A stretch of 64,000 bases of DNA from Blastocystis hominis (lineage: Eukaryota > Sar > Bigyra > Opalinata > Blastocystidae), in the NCBI RefSeq assembly GCF_000151665.1, contig NW_013171865.1, positions 774,001 through 838,000 of the forward strand, written 5' to 3'. Positions 23,491 through 33,738 of this stretch are shown piece after piece. A model generated the notes under the pieces. That model was not told the DNA's origin and did no database searches. It worked only from the letters and a program-made list of their open reading frames with translations. Each line of letters starts with the position of its first letter. Position 1 is the stretch's first letter. The position numbers and the translations under genes are program-made.

Positions 23491-23670
23491 TTAGACTCAA
23501 CTCATTCCATTTTGAATGAATCATTCCATCCATTTATCCTCTTCTTTGTTCAACAAACACATAACGAACTCAATTCTTGCGAGTGATCCAAGCTATTCGC
23601 CAGATTGGAATCGCGATTTACAACCCCGATTTCGCGCAGACGGCTCCTACATTACACCCTCCATCCATCC

Positions 23671-25304
23671 TCACATCAACGACGGCTTCCCTCCCGTCTG
23701 TTTCCCCATCCGCCCCGTCAGCGGACGCTCGCTCGGATTTGGCGGCAACTCGTCTTCGCGCGCCCCGCCCGCCTGCGCCGAATTTCCTCCCGAATTCTGC
23801 GCGGAGGCGACGATTTGATGCAGCAACTGCACGAACGACTCCTGAAACTGACTGTTATTCGTGTTATTGTTCCCCTGGAGATTCTGTTCATTCAGCGGGA
23901 TCACAATCTCCCGGTAATTCCCAGTCGACCGGCTCGGCAAAAACGACACCTCCTCGGACATTCCCGTGTTCATCATCGTCTCCATTCCTACCCGCGGGTC
24001 GTACGTTGCCGCCAAATCCCGCCGCAATGGCGGCAAATTCAACACCGGCGCCGCCATCTCCTCTATTCCTCATTTCCCCGCGATTCCACTACCCCCCGCG
24101 GGAGGAACCGCCAAAATCTCCCCGCCCCCCGCGATACACCGCAGCACGCTCGCCGAATCCGCGGTTAACCGGCCGATTCGGTCGAGAATGGGCGCGAATT
24201 GGGTCCAAATTTGCGCTTTGCGATGGTTGAAACGCTCCTCCGATTCGGTTTCTTCGCGATGCAGCGAAGCCAAAACCCGCCAAATTTCCGAGGATACGGT
24301 CTGGATCCGCTGCACGAGCGTCAACGCGTCTTCGGAGCCGGTCACGCGCGCGTCACGTGCCCAGCACACCACATCGGGACTTAATGTCGAGCGAACCTGC
24401 ACATGGCGCGTGTGCGTGCGGAACGGCGCGATCCGCGGGGAGTTCTATCGGGGAAACGGGGAAACGGGGAATACCACGTGGATCCATTCGTCCCACCGCG
24501 AGGCCCAGCCGTTGTAGTGGACGAAGACGTACTCGGCGTCCACGGCGATGATGGTAGCCTCCAGCCATTTCTCCACGGTGTCCAGCGCGTCGATCCACTA
24601 CATGAGTCATCATCATCATGATCATCATTACCTGACCCAGGTAGAAACGACGGTTTGGACGCGGAGCCGTCGTGGAAACCGCAGATGTGGGAGCGAAGGA
24701 GGGGATACTGCTCTCGGGGAGGGTTAATGCGGAGATGTAGGTGTTGCAGGTGAGAAGGCCTTGGCGAAGAAACTCCAGAGAAGAAGCCACGGGATACGTG
24801 AATGTATCGCCTGCTTCGGGGAAGCGGGCGCCCTGCAGAGTGAGCATTGCTTGCCAGCTGAAGATGTCGCCGCCGTAGTTGTCGATTGCTCGCTGCAGTC
24901 GGCGCTGGAATAGATTTCTCTCCACTTCGTAGGAAAATGAATCTGTGTCACAACAACTGGTCAAACATACTATCATTATCAGGCGCTTCCTGCTGGACGA
25001 TGGTCAGCTGAATCGTTGTATCGTTCGCAATATTATAACTGCGAGTAATTAACAGAGAGCAGAAATACGTCTGAATTGATTCGTTGTTATTTTCTAAAAT
25101 GCGTCCCAAGTAAATCAGACGCTGCGTATCCGCTTGAATATGATGAGTGTGTTCTATCTTTAACTTTAGTTCACCAACTGTGCAGTTCTAGAGTGTAAAT
25201 TGATTCCTAGCTCAACGTACTGGCGGGACTTCTATGTCAACAGTTCTTCCATCTTCTTGCACAAAAGAAACATGCAAAGTTATGTTATTCTCGTTGCCGT
25301 CCAT
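23671..25304 (-). CDS. Ubiquitin-like domain protein with Tudor-knot-like segment
   Basis: Seven exons; introns 25188-25220, 25039-25068, 24943-24970, 24598-24631, 24445-24474 and 24063-24092. Residues 1-85 form a ubiquitin-like domain (ITLHVSFVQEDGRTVDI, LKLKIEHTHHIQADTQRL, YLGRILENNESI), nearest in style to BAG6/Scythe and ubiquilin N-termini. Midway, VDAEYVFVHYNGWASRWDEWI fits the chromo-barrel/Tudor-knot pattern (YxGWxxRxDEWI). After it comes a helical DALTLVQRIQTVSSEIWRVL segment, an Asn/Gln-rich stretch (QGNNNTNNSQFQESF) and a Pro-rich end. I do not know a named family with this order. Stop near 23671; start ATG 25302-25304. Confidence 0.7.
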
Positions 25305-25530
25305 CACAGCGTGAGACTGAATGCGACTTGGGAAAAACAATAATAGAATTAGGACATAAGAGTGTCAGTTCCCTCACCCGCGGTTTTTCTGGAAAGGCGG
25401 CAGTTATTCAATCTGGGCTGAACTATCATTTTATCGAAGTAGTTCAACGAGTTAATTCAAAACCTCGTTCAACGCATGTATGCTCGGAAGAGGATCATGA
25501 GGGACTAGACACTTCGGTTGGTCTTTTACA

Positions 25531-26581
25531 ATGAGTATGAACGATGACTTGGAAAGGTATATCGAGAAGGTTTGCATTGAGAATTTGATTGACGAGTGCA
25601 TAGTTGCGAAAGTGCGAACTCATTACTGAGAGCGAGGTGAAACGAGTATGTGATCGCGCCCGTGACATTCTCATCGAGGAGGGTAATATTCGAAACGTGA
25701 GTACGCCGGTCACGGTAGATGGTCACGTTGCTTTTCAAAACTAGATATGCGGAGACATCCACGGCCAGTTTTACGATCTGCGTGAGCTTTTCCGTATTGG
25801 CGGAGACTGCCCACAAACGTGCTATCTCTTCATGGGAGATTACGTGGACCGTGGCTATTACAGCATCGAAACTTGGTTGCTGCTGCTCTGTCTAAAAGTC
25901 CGCTACCCCGATCGAATCACTCTTCTTCGCGGTAATCATGAAAGTCGTCAGATCAGCCAAACCTACGGATTTTATGATGAATGTCTTCGCAAATACGGTT
26001 CAATCAACGTATGGCGGTTCTGCACAGAAATCTTCGACTACCTCAGCCTTGCCGCATTAATCGACGGTCACTTCTTTTGTGTGCACGGCGGCCTATCGCC
26101 TTCCATCTCCACACTGGACCAAATCCGTCTGATCGATCGGAAGTGCGAGCTTCCCCATGAAGGCGGGATGTGCGATTTGTTGTGGTCGGACCCGGATGAA
26201 GAAATGACGGGTTGGGGATTGAACTCGCGAGGCTGCGGCGCAGTGTTTGGAGGCGACTCTGTGAAGGAGGTAGGGATGATGCATGGCTGCTCTGGGTAGT
26301 TCAACACAACGAACCACCTGGATCTAATCTGCCGATCGCATCAATTGGTGATGGAAGGCTACAAATACATGTTTGATAAGATGCTGGTGGCGGTGTGGTC
26401 GGCTCCGAATTATTGCTATCGCTGCGGAAACGTCGCTTCGATTATGGAAGTCGATTCCCAGCTGCATTGTGAGTTTAAAGTAGGGCAGAGAGGAGGGAGT
26501 GAGGCGAAGATTTTCGAGGCGGCGCCGGCGAGTGAGCGAGGCATTCCGTCGAAGAAACCGCCTCCAGATTATTTCTTATGA
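25531..26581 (+). CDS. PPP4C: Protein phosphatase 4 catalytic subunit
   Basis: Ser/Thr phosphatase of the PPP family. Introns 25570-25603, 25715-25744, 26270-26299 and 26480-26509 (the last ends AAG). Metal and catalytic motifs are intact: GDIHGQ, GDYVDRG, RGNHE, plus [18 protein letters not shown] and the C-terminal DYFL needed for carboxyl methylation. [12 protein letters not shown] and the C-terminus [14 protein letters not shown] favour PP4 over PP2A and PP6. Length (about 307 residues) is standard. ATG 25531 gives [13 protein letters not shown], aligning with the PP4 start. Stop TGA 26579-26581. Confidence 0.93.
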
Positions 26582-26669
26582 TGTGTTTGATGGAACAAAC
26601 AATGAAAGTTTTTTTGTTTGTTTGTTTAATCGATTTGGATTCGTTGTTGGCATTCTTTCTTTTTTTTAA

Positions 26670-28453
26670 TCAATGTTTACGGGATTTGGATTCGTTGTTG
26701 GCTCGGAGTTTGCGGCGACGATCGCGACGACTGCTGCGATGCTTCTGGGGTGAAGGGGAGGAGTCGAGTTGAATGAAGGGAACTTCTTCGTCTTGGAGTT
26801 CGGAGTCACTGACTTCTGCGAAGTCTTCGATGTGGAGGCGTTGGCCATCGATCGTGATGGTGCCATCGTCATTGCGAAGACGCTCGAAGTCTTCTTTCGT
26901 CATGTAATAATCCTTCGTTTCGTAATCTGCATCTTCAGATAACGAAGCTGTGGATTCATTGGATGATTCAATGGATGGATGCGTGTTATTCGATGATTCA
27001 TTGGCTGATTCATTGGCTGATTCATTGGCTGATTCATTGGCTGATTCATTGGCTGATTCATTCGATGATTCATTGGCTGATTCATTCGATGATTCATTCG
27101 CTGATTCATTGGCTGATTCATTCGATGATTCATTCGATGATTCATTGGCTGATTCATTCGATGATTCATTCGATAATTCATTCGATGATTCATTCGATGA
27201 TTCATTGGCCTGCTCCTTGGCGATCTCCTCTTTCAATTGATCCACTTCCTTTGCATCCACGAAGAACGATCCCGGCGCGTTCTCCTGTTCCACGCGTTGC
27301 TGATACTGCTGAATCAAACTATCCAGCGAGAACGCCTCCATCTTCTCCTCAATATTCCCAAATCGCTCCTGCAATTGCTCCTCCGTCCACGATTCATATC
27401 GATTCCGACCCGGTCGCATCAACTCCCATTGATCCTCCAAGTCCCGAGCGATCCGATAGCCTATTGATCACTCGACACGAAGCCAAACGAGGCGAGAAAA
27501 TGTTTGTGATGACGGAATCGCCGTCTACAACCATCCATTCGGATTCATCGCGATCCGTTACGCGGATCGGAATGTGTTTCAATTGGCGCTTTCGTAGCTA
27601 TGATCAGAGAGTGAGTGAAGAACAAACATAGTGAACGATTGTGTCGCCGATTCGCTTCTCGTGGGCCAGCGACGAGCCCGTCACGAAGATCATCCATTCG
27701 CCCAATGTGGAGTGGTTGCGAAGGTTTAGCACGCGGATGTTCAGGGCTCCTTCGCCTCGCAGGATTTTCATCGTTTCATTGAGAGAAAGAGGCTTGCTAG
27801 CATGGTAAGCAGTGAAGGAGGCATTACCCCTGACGGACGGGAATATCGTATTTCGTTACGGTTTTGGAGGTTGGAGGAACCCACTGGACCGCTTCCGACT
27901 TCTCAGGGTGATAGAAATTTACATTCGGAAGACCTTCCCCCCGCATCCAGTATTTTTCGGGAAAATTCAGTTTGTTCTATTCACAACAGAGTGAGAAACC
28001 CTACCACTTCCTTCTCGGAAGAATAACACAACTCATCCCACTTTTTGGCCGCTGCTACACTCGTTTCGTGAGGACCTACTATAAATATGCAGATTTATCT
28101 ACTACCATCCACTATATCTTTGTAAAAGGCAAACCAATCTCCGTTCTTTCGCATCTTCACACCCGTATACATCTTAAACGATGCCCTAAGCTAGAGGAAA
28201 TCAGAAGAGACTTGTACCATGATTCCATTCTTGTCCGAAACTCTTCAGGATCGAGTTCTGACTCTTTTGGAACTGGAGTCGCATCGTAATATGTTGACAT
28301 AAACGTTTCATTTTCCAAAATGTTGTTTCCATGCCCAAAGAGCCGAATTGCTAGATTGGGTCGAAACAAAACGGACTTTGTTCTAAATGAATTAGAAATG
28401 GAGAGAGCATTATACAGAGAGAATTTAGAGATACAACCCAATCGAGAGAGCAT
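26670..28453 (-). CDS. Organellar AP2-RsfS fusion protein with NESANESS repeat tail
   Basis: Seven exons; introns 28186-28217, 28079-28105, 27977-28004, 27797-27827, 27598-27627 and 27461-27488. The first 40 residues (MLSRLGCISKFSLYNAL, RTKSVLFRPNLAIRLF) look like an organelle presequence. Residues about 75-140 match an AP2/ERF-like domain (YTGVKMRKNGDWFAFYKDI, ETSVAAAKKWDELCY, KLNFPEKYW). Residues about 175-280 match the ribosomal silencing factor RsfS/MALSU1 fold (MKILRGEGALNIRVLNLRN, MIFVTGSSLAHEKRI, WMVVDGDSVITNIFSP, RDLEDQWEL), which binds L14 of the mitoribosomal large subunit. The C-terminus holds about 17 NESA/NESS units and a basic end. Confidence 0.75.
26990..27210 (-). repeat. 12-bp coding minisatellite (NESA/NESS)
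   Basis: Plus strand shows GATTCATTGGCT and GATTCATTCGAT units, read on the minus strand as Asn-Glu-Ser-Ala/Ser. Confidence 0.9.
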
Positions 28454-28814
28454 TTCTTTGTGTATTTGATTTTCGATTGATTGATTGTTTTGTTAATATT
28501 CAGTGGTTTGGTTAACTCGAAATGCGCGACTTCTGTAATACTTTGTTGGTTTTTGATCTGTTCCTCTCTCCTATTTGTATTTTCGTTTCCATTTCCATTT
28601 TCGTTATTTGAATATTTGGATTATTGGTAGTTGTATTAGTATTATTCTATAATAATAATAATAATAGTAATAATAATATATATATTCCTGGCAGAAGACA
28701 GAATAACAAACAATAGAACTGTACAGTGATCCAGTTTGGTTGATTATCAAATTGACTATGAATGAAACTCCCTATTCGTGTCCTTCCATTCTCCCTCAGT
28801 AATTTGAGTCTAAA

Positions 28815-29545
28815 ATGGTTACTTGTGCCCACCACAGAAACTGTAAGTATTCAATTTGCCATTGATAGTGAAATGGTTTGAGTCGGTGTGTTGCTTTGGT
28901 TTTTCTCGGAGAGCACAATATTCTAATGGCATTTAGATCGTCTTACTTTCAGTACTCCTCGTCGCCCCTTCGAGCGCGAGCGTCTGGACCAGGAGCTCCG
29001 TATTTGCGGAGAGTTCGGTCTGCGCTGCAAGCGTGAGATCTGGCGTGTGCAGCTGGTGCTTGCCAAGATCCGCAAGGTATTATTTCGTGCATATTTCTAA
29101 TGCAAAGGCTGCTCGTGAATTGCTGACTCTTCCTGAGGATGATCCTCGCAGAATCTTCCAGGGAGCTGCCATCATCCGCCGCATGGCCCGTCTGGGACTC
29201 GTCTCTGAGGAGGAGATGAAGCTCGATATGATTCTGGAGCTGTCGACTTCCAAGCTGATGGACCGCAGACTGCAGACCCGTGTGTTCAAGCTGGGCCTTG
29301 CCAAGTCGATCCACCACGCTCGTGTGCTGATCAAGCAGCGCCACATCCGTGTTGGCCAGCAGGTGGTGAACGCTCCTTCGTTCATGGTTCATGTGGATTC
29401 GGAGAAGCACATCCAGTTCGCTGAGAACTCTCCTTATGGAGGCGGTCGTCCTGTAAGAAGCTTTGTGTGAGGGCGAATTGCTAATGTGTAGGGACGTGTG
29501 GCCAGAAAGCACCACAAGAACGATAAGGCGGAGGCTGAGGAATAA
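28815..29545 (+). CDS. RPS9: 40S ribosomal protein S9 (uS4)
   Basis: Small-subunit rRNA-binding protein. [69 protein letters not shown] and [11 protein letters not shown] are diagnostic. Introns 28847-28952 (106 nt, by far the longest in the window), 29077-29107 (ends AAG) and 29453-29491. The first exon gives [11 protein letters not shown], then joins TPRRPF. Stop TAA 29543-29545; TGTTTGTT at 29591-29598. Confidence 0.95.
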
Positions 29546-30435
29546 ATGAACCTCCTGATCGGCACTCTATTCATAAAGACTCGTTTTTGTTGTTTGTTGG
29601 AAGCACGAAGGATTGCGGGGTGGATGGATAGGAGCGGAAGTGGATGGAGTGAGATGTGAAAAGGATGGTGTGATATGGGAGGGAAAATGGAAAAGGAAAT
29701 AGAAGAGTAGTAGTAGTAGTAATAATAGTAATAGTAATAGTAATAATATAAGGACAGAATGGATTTTGGATTGAAATAGGGGTACAATGGTCCGTGTATG
29801 CCTTATTGTGACATGATGTGATATGTAGTTTATTGATAGAGATATATGCACTTTGAATAGGACTATAATCACTTTAGAGTGGATGTGATTCTGTATTCGA
29901 GAACAACTACTCTTTCTAGAAGATATTGCTATACTACTATAGATCTATATTATGCAATAGATTTAGCGCCTCAAACACCTTCAAGGACAATACTCAGACA
30001 TTGTTACAATATAGTGTATCGACTACAAGTAGTAAAACTAATTGAATGAGAAATCGAGTGTACGAAACACTTTTCCATAGGTCGTGTCACTTTCATTTGT
30101 TCAACTACGTATAATTATAGGGACTCGATTCCAATGTTTTTGTACAATAATACCCGTTGATAGCTCGGAAATGTAAATAGACAAGACTCTATTTCGACCC
30201 TTCCATACTCTTTTCAAGATGGAAACATAACAATCCTCCACCAGAAAATGCTATTCTCACACATTTCCATTCAACCATCTCTCCGCGTTTGAAAGATATT
30301 CCACTCATAATCTCAACCACCTATTGTCACCTCTTTTTTATGATCAGATTCGCAATCCATGAAAAAAGAATTCAACACTAAAATAGGGAAATGATTTGTG
30401 TTTTCGTCCTATTCTCACTTTTTCTTTTGTGAGCT
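29546..30435. other. Long intergenic region with trinucleotide microsatellite
   Basis: 890 bases, the largest gap here. About 29706-29750 is an (AGT/AAT)n-type microsatellite (AGTAGTAGTAATAATAGTAA). The rest is AT-rich with no ORF that continues across plausible introns and no tRNA. An unrecognised ncRNA cannot be excluded. Confidence 0.5.
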
Positions 30436-32260
30436 ATGAGAGTTTACAATTTAGTGTTGTTTATCGCACTCATGAGCTGCGCAGCTGCGTCCACCCGTAG
30501 ATTTGAACCAGATACGTAACCATTAGGGGTTACTGCTTCGATGATGAAAGTCGGAGATTCTTATCAAATGGTAGAGGGAAAGAAGCGCGACGCTGTCGCT
30601 TTCGCCTACTTTGATGAAGCCATCCATGAAACTGGTAATGGTATCGAATCCTGACCATTCTAGGATGGAACTACCTCTCAATCCGTTCTAACGACAAATA
30701 TCCCAACTACGACCAAGCCTACGCTGCCGGCTTTTTGGAAGGAGCACTCACGGCCAAGCAGATGTACATCCAGATTAAGATCCGCTTCCCGGACCGCGCG
30801 CCTCCTCAGAAGGTGCAGCGCTTCTTCGATGCCAACGAGGCCTGGGAGAAGGAGGAGAAAGCGAGTGGCCGCAACCCGGACTACTGGGAGCAGCGCAGCC
30901 TGCTGGACGTGCAGGTGAACGGCATTTACGACGGCTACATGGCGAAGGCGACGGGCGCGATGGTAATGCAGCGATGTTTCTTCTCCTTCTAGCGCAACGT
31001 GACCCGCTACCAGATCATCGTGGCCACCTACGAATACGACGTGTGGGACCTGTCGATCGTGCTTCCTGCCGACGACGAATCGAAGTGTTACGCGGATGAT
31101 GCATCCGCGGGGTTCCACAACAAATGCCACGGAAGCGAGCGCGTGGACCACTGCTCAGCGCTGATCAAAGTGCTTCCCGACTTCTCGGACGTGTTCTTCG
31201 CGCACGTGACCTGGTCGGACGCGCAGTCGATGTACCGAATCTACAAGGCCTACGATCTGCGTCTGCATCTCCGCGACGGCTCGCTCATCCCCGGACACAA
31301 GGTCGCCATGCCCGCCTACCCGGGCCGTTTCACCTCCGGAGACGACTTCTACATCACGTCGGCGCGGCTGGCGATCCAGGAAACGACCATCGCGATCTGG
31401 GACGAGTCGCTGAACGAGAACATCAAGCCGCAGTCGGTGCTGCAGTGGGCGCGCTCCGCGCTGGCCTACCGCCTGGCCACGTAGCTGGCGGCCGCAGAGT
31501 TTTACGCGTAGATCGGCGGAGCACTGGGTGGAGGTGTACTCGCTGTACAACAGCGGGCTGTACAACAACCAGTGGATGGTGCTGGACTACAACCGCGTGC
31601 TCCCCGGACAGCCCCCGCGGGACGGCGCGTTCTGGATCTTCGAGCAGATCCCCGGCGGCGGCGAGGCCGCGGATATGACGTGGTGGCTGCGCCGCGAGGG
31701 CTACTGGGCCTCCTACAACATCCCGTACTTCCCCGCGATCTACGAGGCGTGCGGGTACCCGGCGAAGGTGGAGGAGTGGGAGGCGAAGGCGATGTCGTGG
31801 CGCGACGCGGCGCGCGCGCAGATCTTCCGCCGGGATCACAAGAAAGTGGTGGATTTGGCGTCGATGGGGCGGATGATGCGGTACAACGATTACAAGCACG
31901 ATCCGATCAGCGCGTGCAACTGCACGCCGCCCTACACGTCGCAGTATACCATCTCGTCGAGGTCGGAGCTGATGGACAAGGACGGAGTGTATCCGTTCGA
32001 GTCGCTGGGCTTCCGCGATCACATGGGAACCGATGTCAAGATTACCAGTCGAAGGTTGCTGGACGACCATTTGGGCGCGGCGATTATTTGCGGACCCACG
32101 TACGATCAGCAGCCCGTGTTTGATTGGAACACCACGCCGCTCGGACCCAAGGAGCATGAAGATTACCCCGAGCGGTACGACTTCCCGTTCTATATCGCGC
32201 GGATGGACGTGGACGGAGAGATGGACTTCGACTATGTGCCGTTTGACCACTTGAAGAAGT
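30436..32260 (+). CDS. Phospholipase B-like protein (lamina ancestor/PLBD family)
   Basis: Secreted or lysosomal Ntn-type hydrolase. MRVYNLVLFIALMSCAAA is a signal peptide. Introns 30497-30526, 30635-30663, 30963-30992 and 31481-31511. Family landmarks: AFAYFDEAIHETGWN, YAAGFLEGALTAKQ, the maturation site before Cys in DHCSALIKVLPD, HVTWSDAQSMYRIYK, YNSGLYNNQWMVLDY, FEQIPGGGE, and GYWASYNIPYFPAIYEACGYP. The Cys is the expected nucleophile after autocleavage. The reading frame lacks a genomic stop: T32260 (codon position 1, after DHLKK) lies 5 nt before TGTTTGTT (32265-32272). GC content is higher than in the flanks, probably codon bias of an expressed gene. Confidence 0.9.
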
Positions 32261-32264
32261 GTTG

Positions 32265-32272
32265 TGTTTGTT
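32265..32272 (+). terminator. TGTTTGTT poly(A) motif, phospholipase B-like gene
   Basis: Exactly 5 nt after T32260; creates the stop. The Aurora kinase ATG follows only 22 nt later. Confidence 0.8.
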
Positions 32273-32293
32273 GGAAACAAGTGTTGTCAAAAA

Positions 32294-33365
32294 ATGCCTT
32301 CTCATATTGAACCAGTGCGTATCTGCGATGAGCGAGGTAATGGGTAGATGTCGGAAGAAGAAAAAGCCAAACTTAAGCGCGAGGCTGAAGAATTGAGGAT
32401 CAAGTTATCCGCACTCAACTATCCGAAGAAGTACGTTGAAATCCGGTACCATGAGCGACTAGAACATGGGTACTGTCCGATTTTGAGATTGGAAGGAAAA
32501 TGGGAAAGGGGCGCTTTGGTAGCTCGCAAAATTCCAGGCCTGAGGCATAGGACGTGTTTACCTTGCGCGTGAGATTGTATCAAAGTTTATCGTGGCAATT
32601 AAAGTGATCCAGAAAAGTGAACTTGAGAAGTGCGGAATTGAAAAGCAGTTGCGCAGCGAGATTGAAATTCAGTCTCACATGAAGTAGCAGAATTTAAAAT
32701 TGATGTTTTGTAGACATCGCAACATTTTGCGAATGTATGGATATTTCTGGGACGAGAAGCGTGTCTACCTCATCCTGGAGTACGCCCCGAAGGGAGAAAT
32801 CTACAAAGAACTCATGGCCAAAAAGCGTTTCAGCGAGCGTCGCGCCGCGAAGTACATCCTTCGCATCTCAGACGCCATGGAGTATTGCCACCAGATGCAC
32901 GTCATCCACCGCGACATCAAGCCGGAGAACATCTTGCTGGGCCAGGACGTTTCCTTCAATTCTTTTTATTTTTCTTTTAGTTCGAGCCGAAAATCGCCGA
33001 TTTCGGGTGGTCTGCGCACTCCCCCACCAATCGGAGAAACACCATGTGCGGAACGCTGGATTATCTGCCGCCTGAAATGATCGATCGCAAGGAGTACGAC
33101 TCCAATGTCGACAATTGGTGCATTGGCGTGCTGACCTATGAGTTCTTGTGTGGAGAGCCGCCGTTTGTTGCCAACGATCGAGACACGACGTATAAGCGCA
33201 TTCGGAGCATCGATCTGCGATTCCCGATGCATGTCACGCCGCCTGCGCAGGATTTTATCCGGAAATTGCTGGTGTTTGAGCCGAAAGACCGGCTGCCGCT
33301 GAGCGAAATCAAGAACCACCCATGGATTAAGAAGTATGAAAACCACTCGCTGACGCCGACTATGT
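32294..33365 (+). CDS. Aurora-type mitotic kinase
   Basis: Ser/Thr kinase of mitosis. Six exons; introns 32315-32347, 32431-32462, 32519-32550, 32684-32713 and 32949-32980. Motifs: GKGRFGRVYLA (Gly loop), AIKV (Lys), [22 protein letters not shown] and activation loop [16 protein letters not shown] with the Aurora-type Thr. [39 protein letters not shown] and HPWI are typical Aurora wording. The N-terminal extension is short (about 40 residues, with no clear destruction box). T33365 at codon position 1, 5 nt before TGTTTGTT (33370-33377), ends the protein after LTPTM; the genomic frame would add 25 unrelated codons. Confidence 0.93.
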
Positions 33366-33369
33366 GGAT

Positions 33370-33377
33370 TGTTTGTT
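33370..33377 (+). terminator. TGTTTGTT poly(A) motif, Aurora kinase gene
   Basis: 5 nt after T33365, codon position 1. Confidence 0.8.
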
Positions 33378-33738
33378 TTAGACAGGATGGAAATGTGAAA
33401 TTGAAATTGTGGAAATGGATAGGAACGAAGTGTTGAAAAAAGAGTCGGAAAGATGAGAAAAACGTTGAATGGGATAGGTAGATGGGGACTTTGATTGATT
33501 ACACGTAGTGCGTGTCAACGATAGTTTTGGAAAGTTATGTAGTCGCGAAAATCAAGAACATATGTCAACGAAATAAAAACAGAGAGTACAGCAAAAATGG
33601 ATAATCTATTATATCTCAAAATAGAGAATAAGGGTAAAACATGGTTATTTCACTTATCTCCACAAACAATCGAGTTAATCCAAAATAATGGAAATCCGAA
33701 AAATGAACCGATTTTCATAGTTTTTGATTCTTTTAAAA
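33378..33738. other. Intergenic region
   Basis: 360 AT-rich bases between two genes on the same strand. Nothing recognised; presumably the NOT3 promoter. Confidence 0.5.

Noticed and set aside
26950-27240. Plus-strand ORF of DDSLADSF repeats
   Set aside because: Antisense shadow of the NESA/NESS repeat in the AP2-RsfS gene; it lacks other coding support.
28847-28952. C/D box snoRNA in the RPS9 intron
   Set aside because: Only a weak C-like box is visible and no CTGA D box, so it is not annotated as ncRNA.
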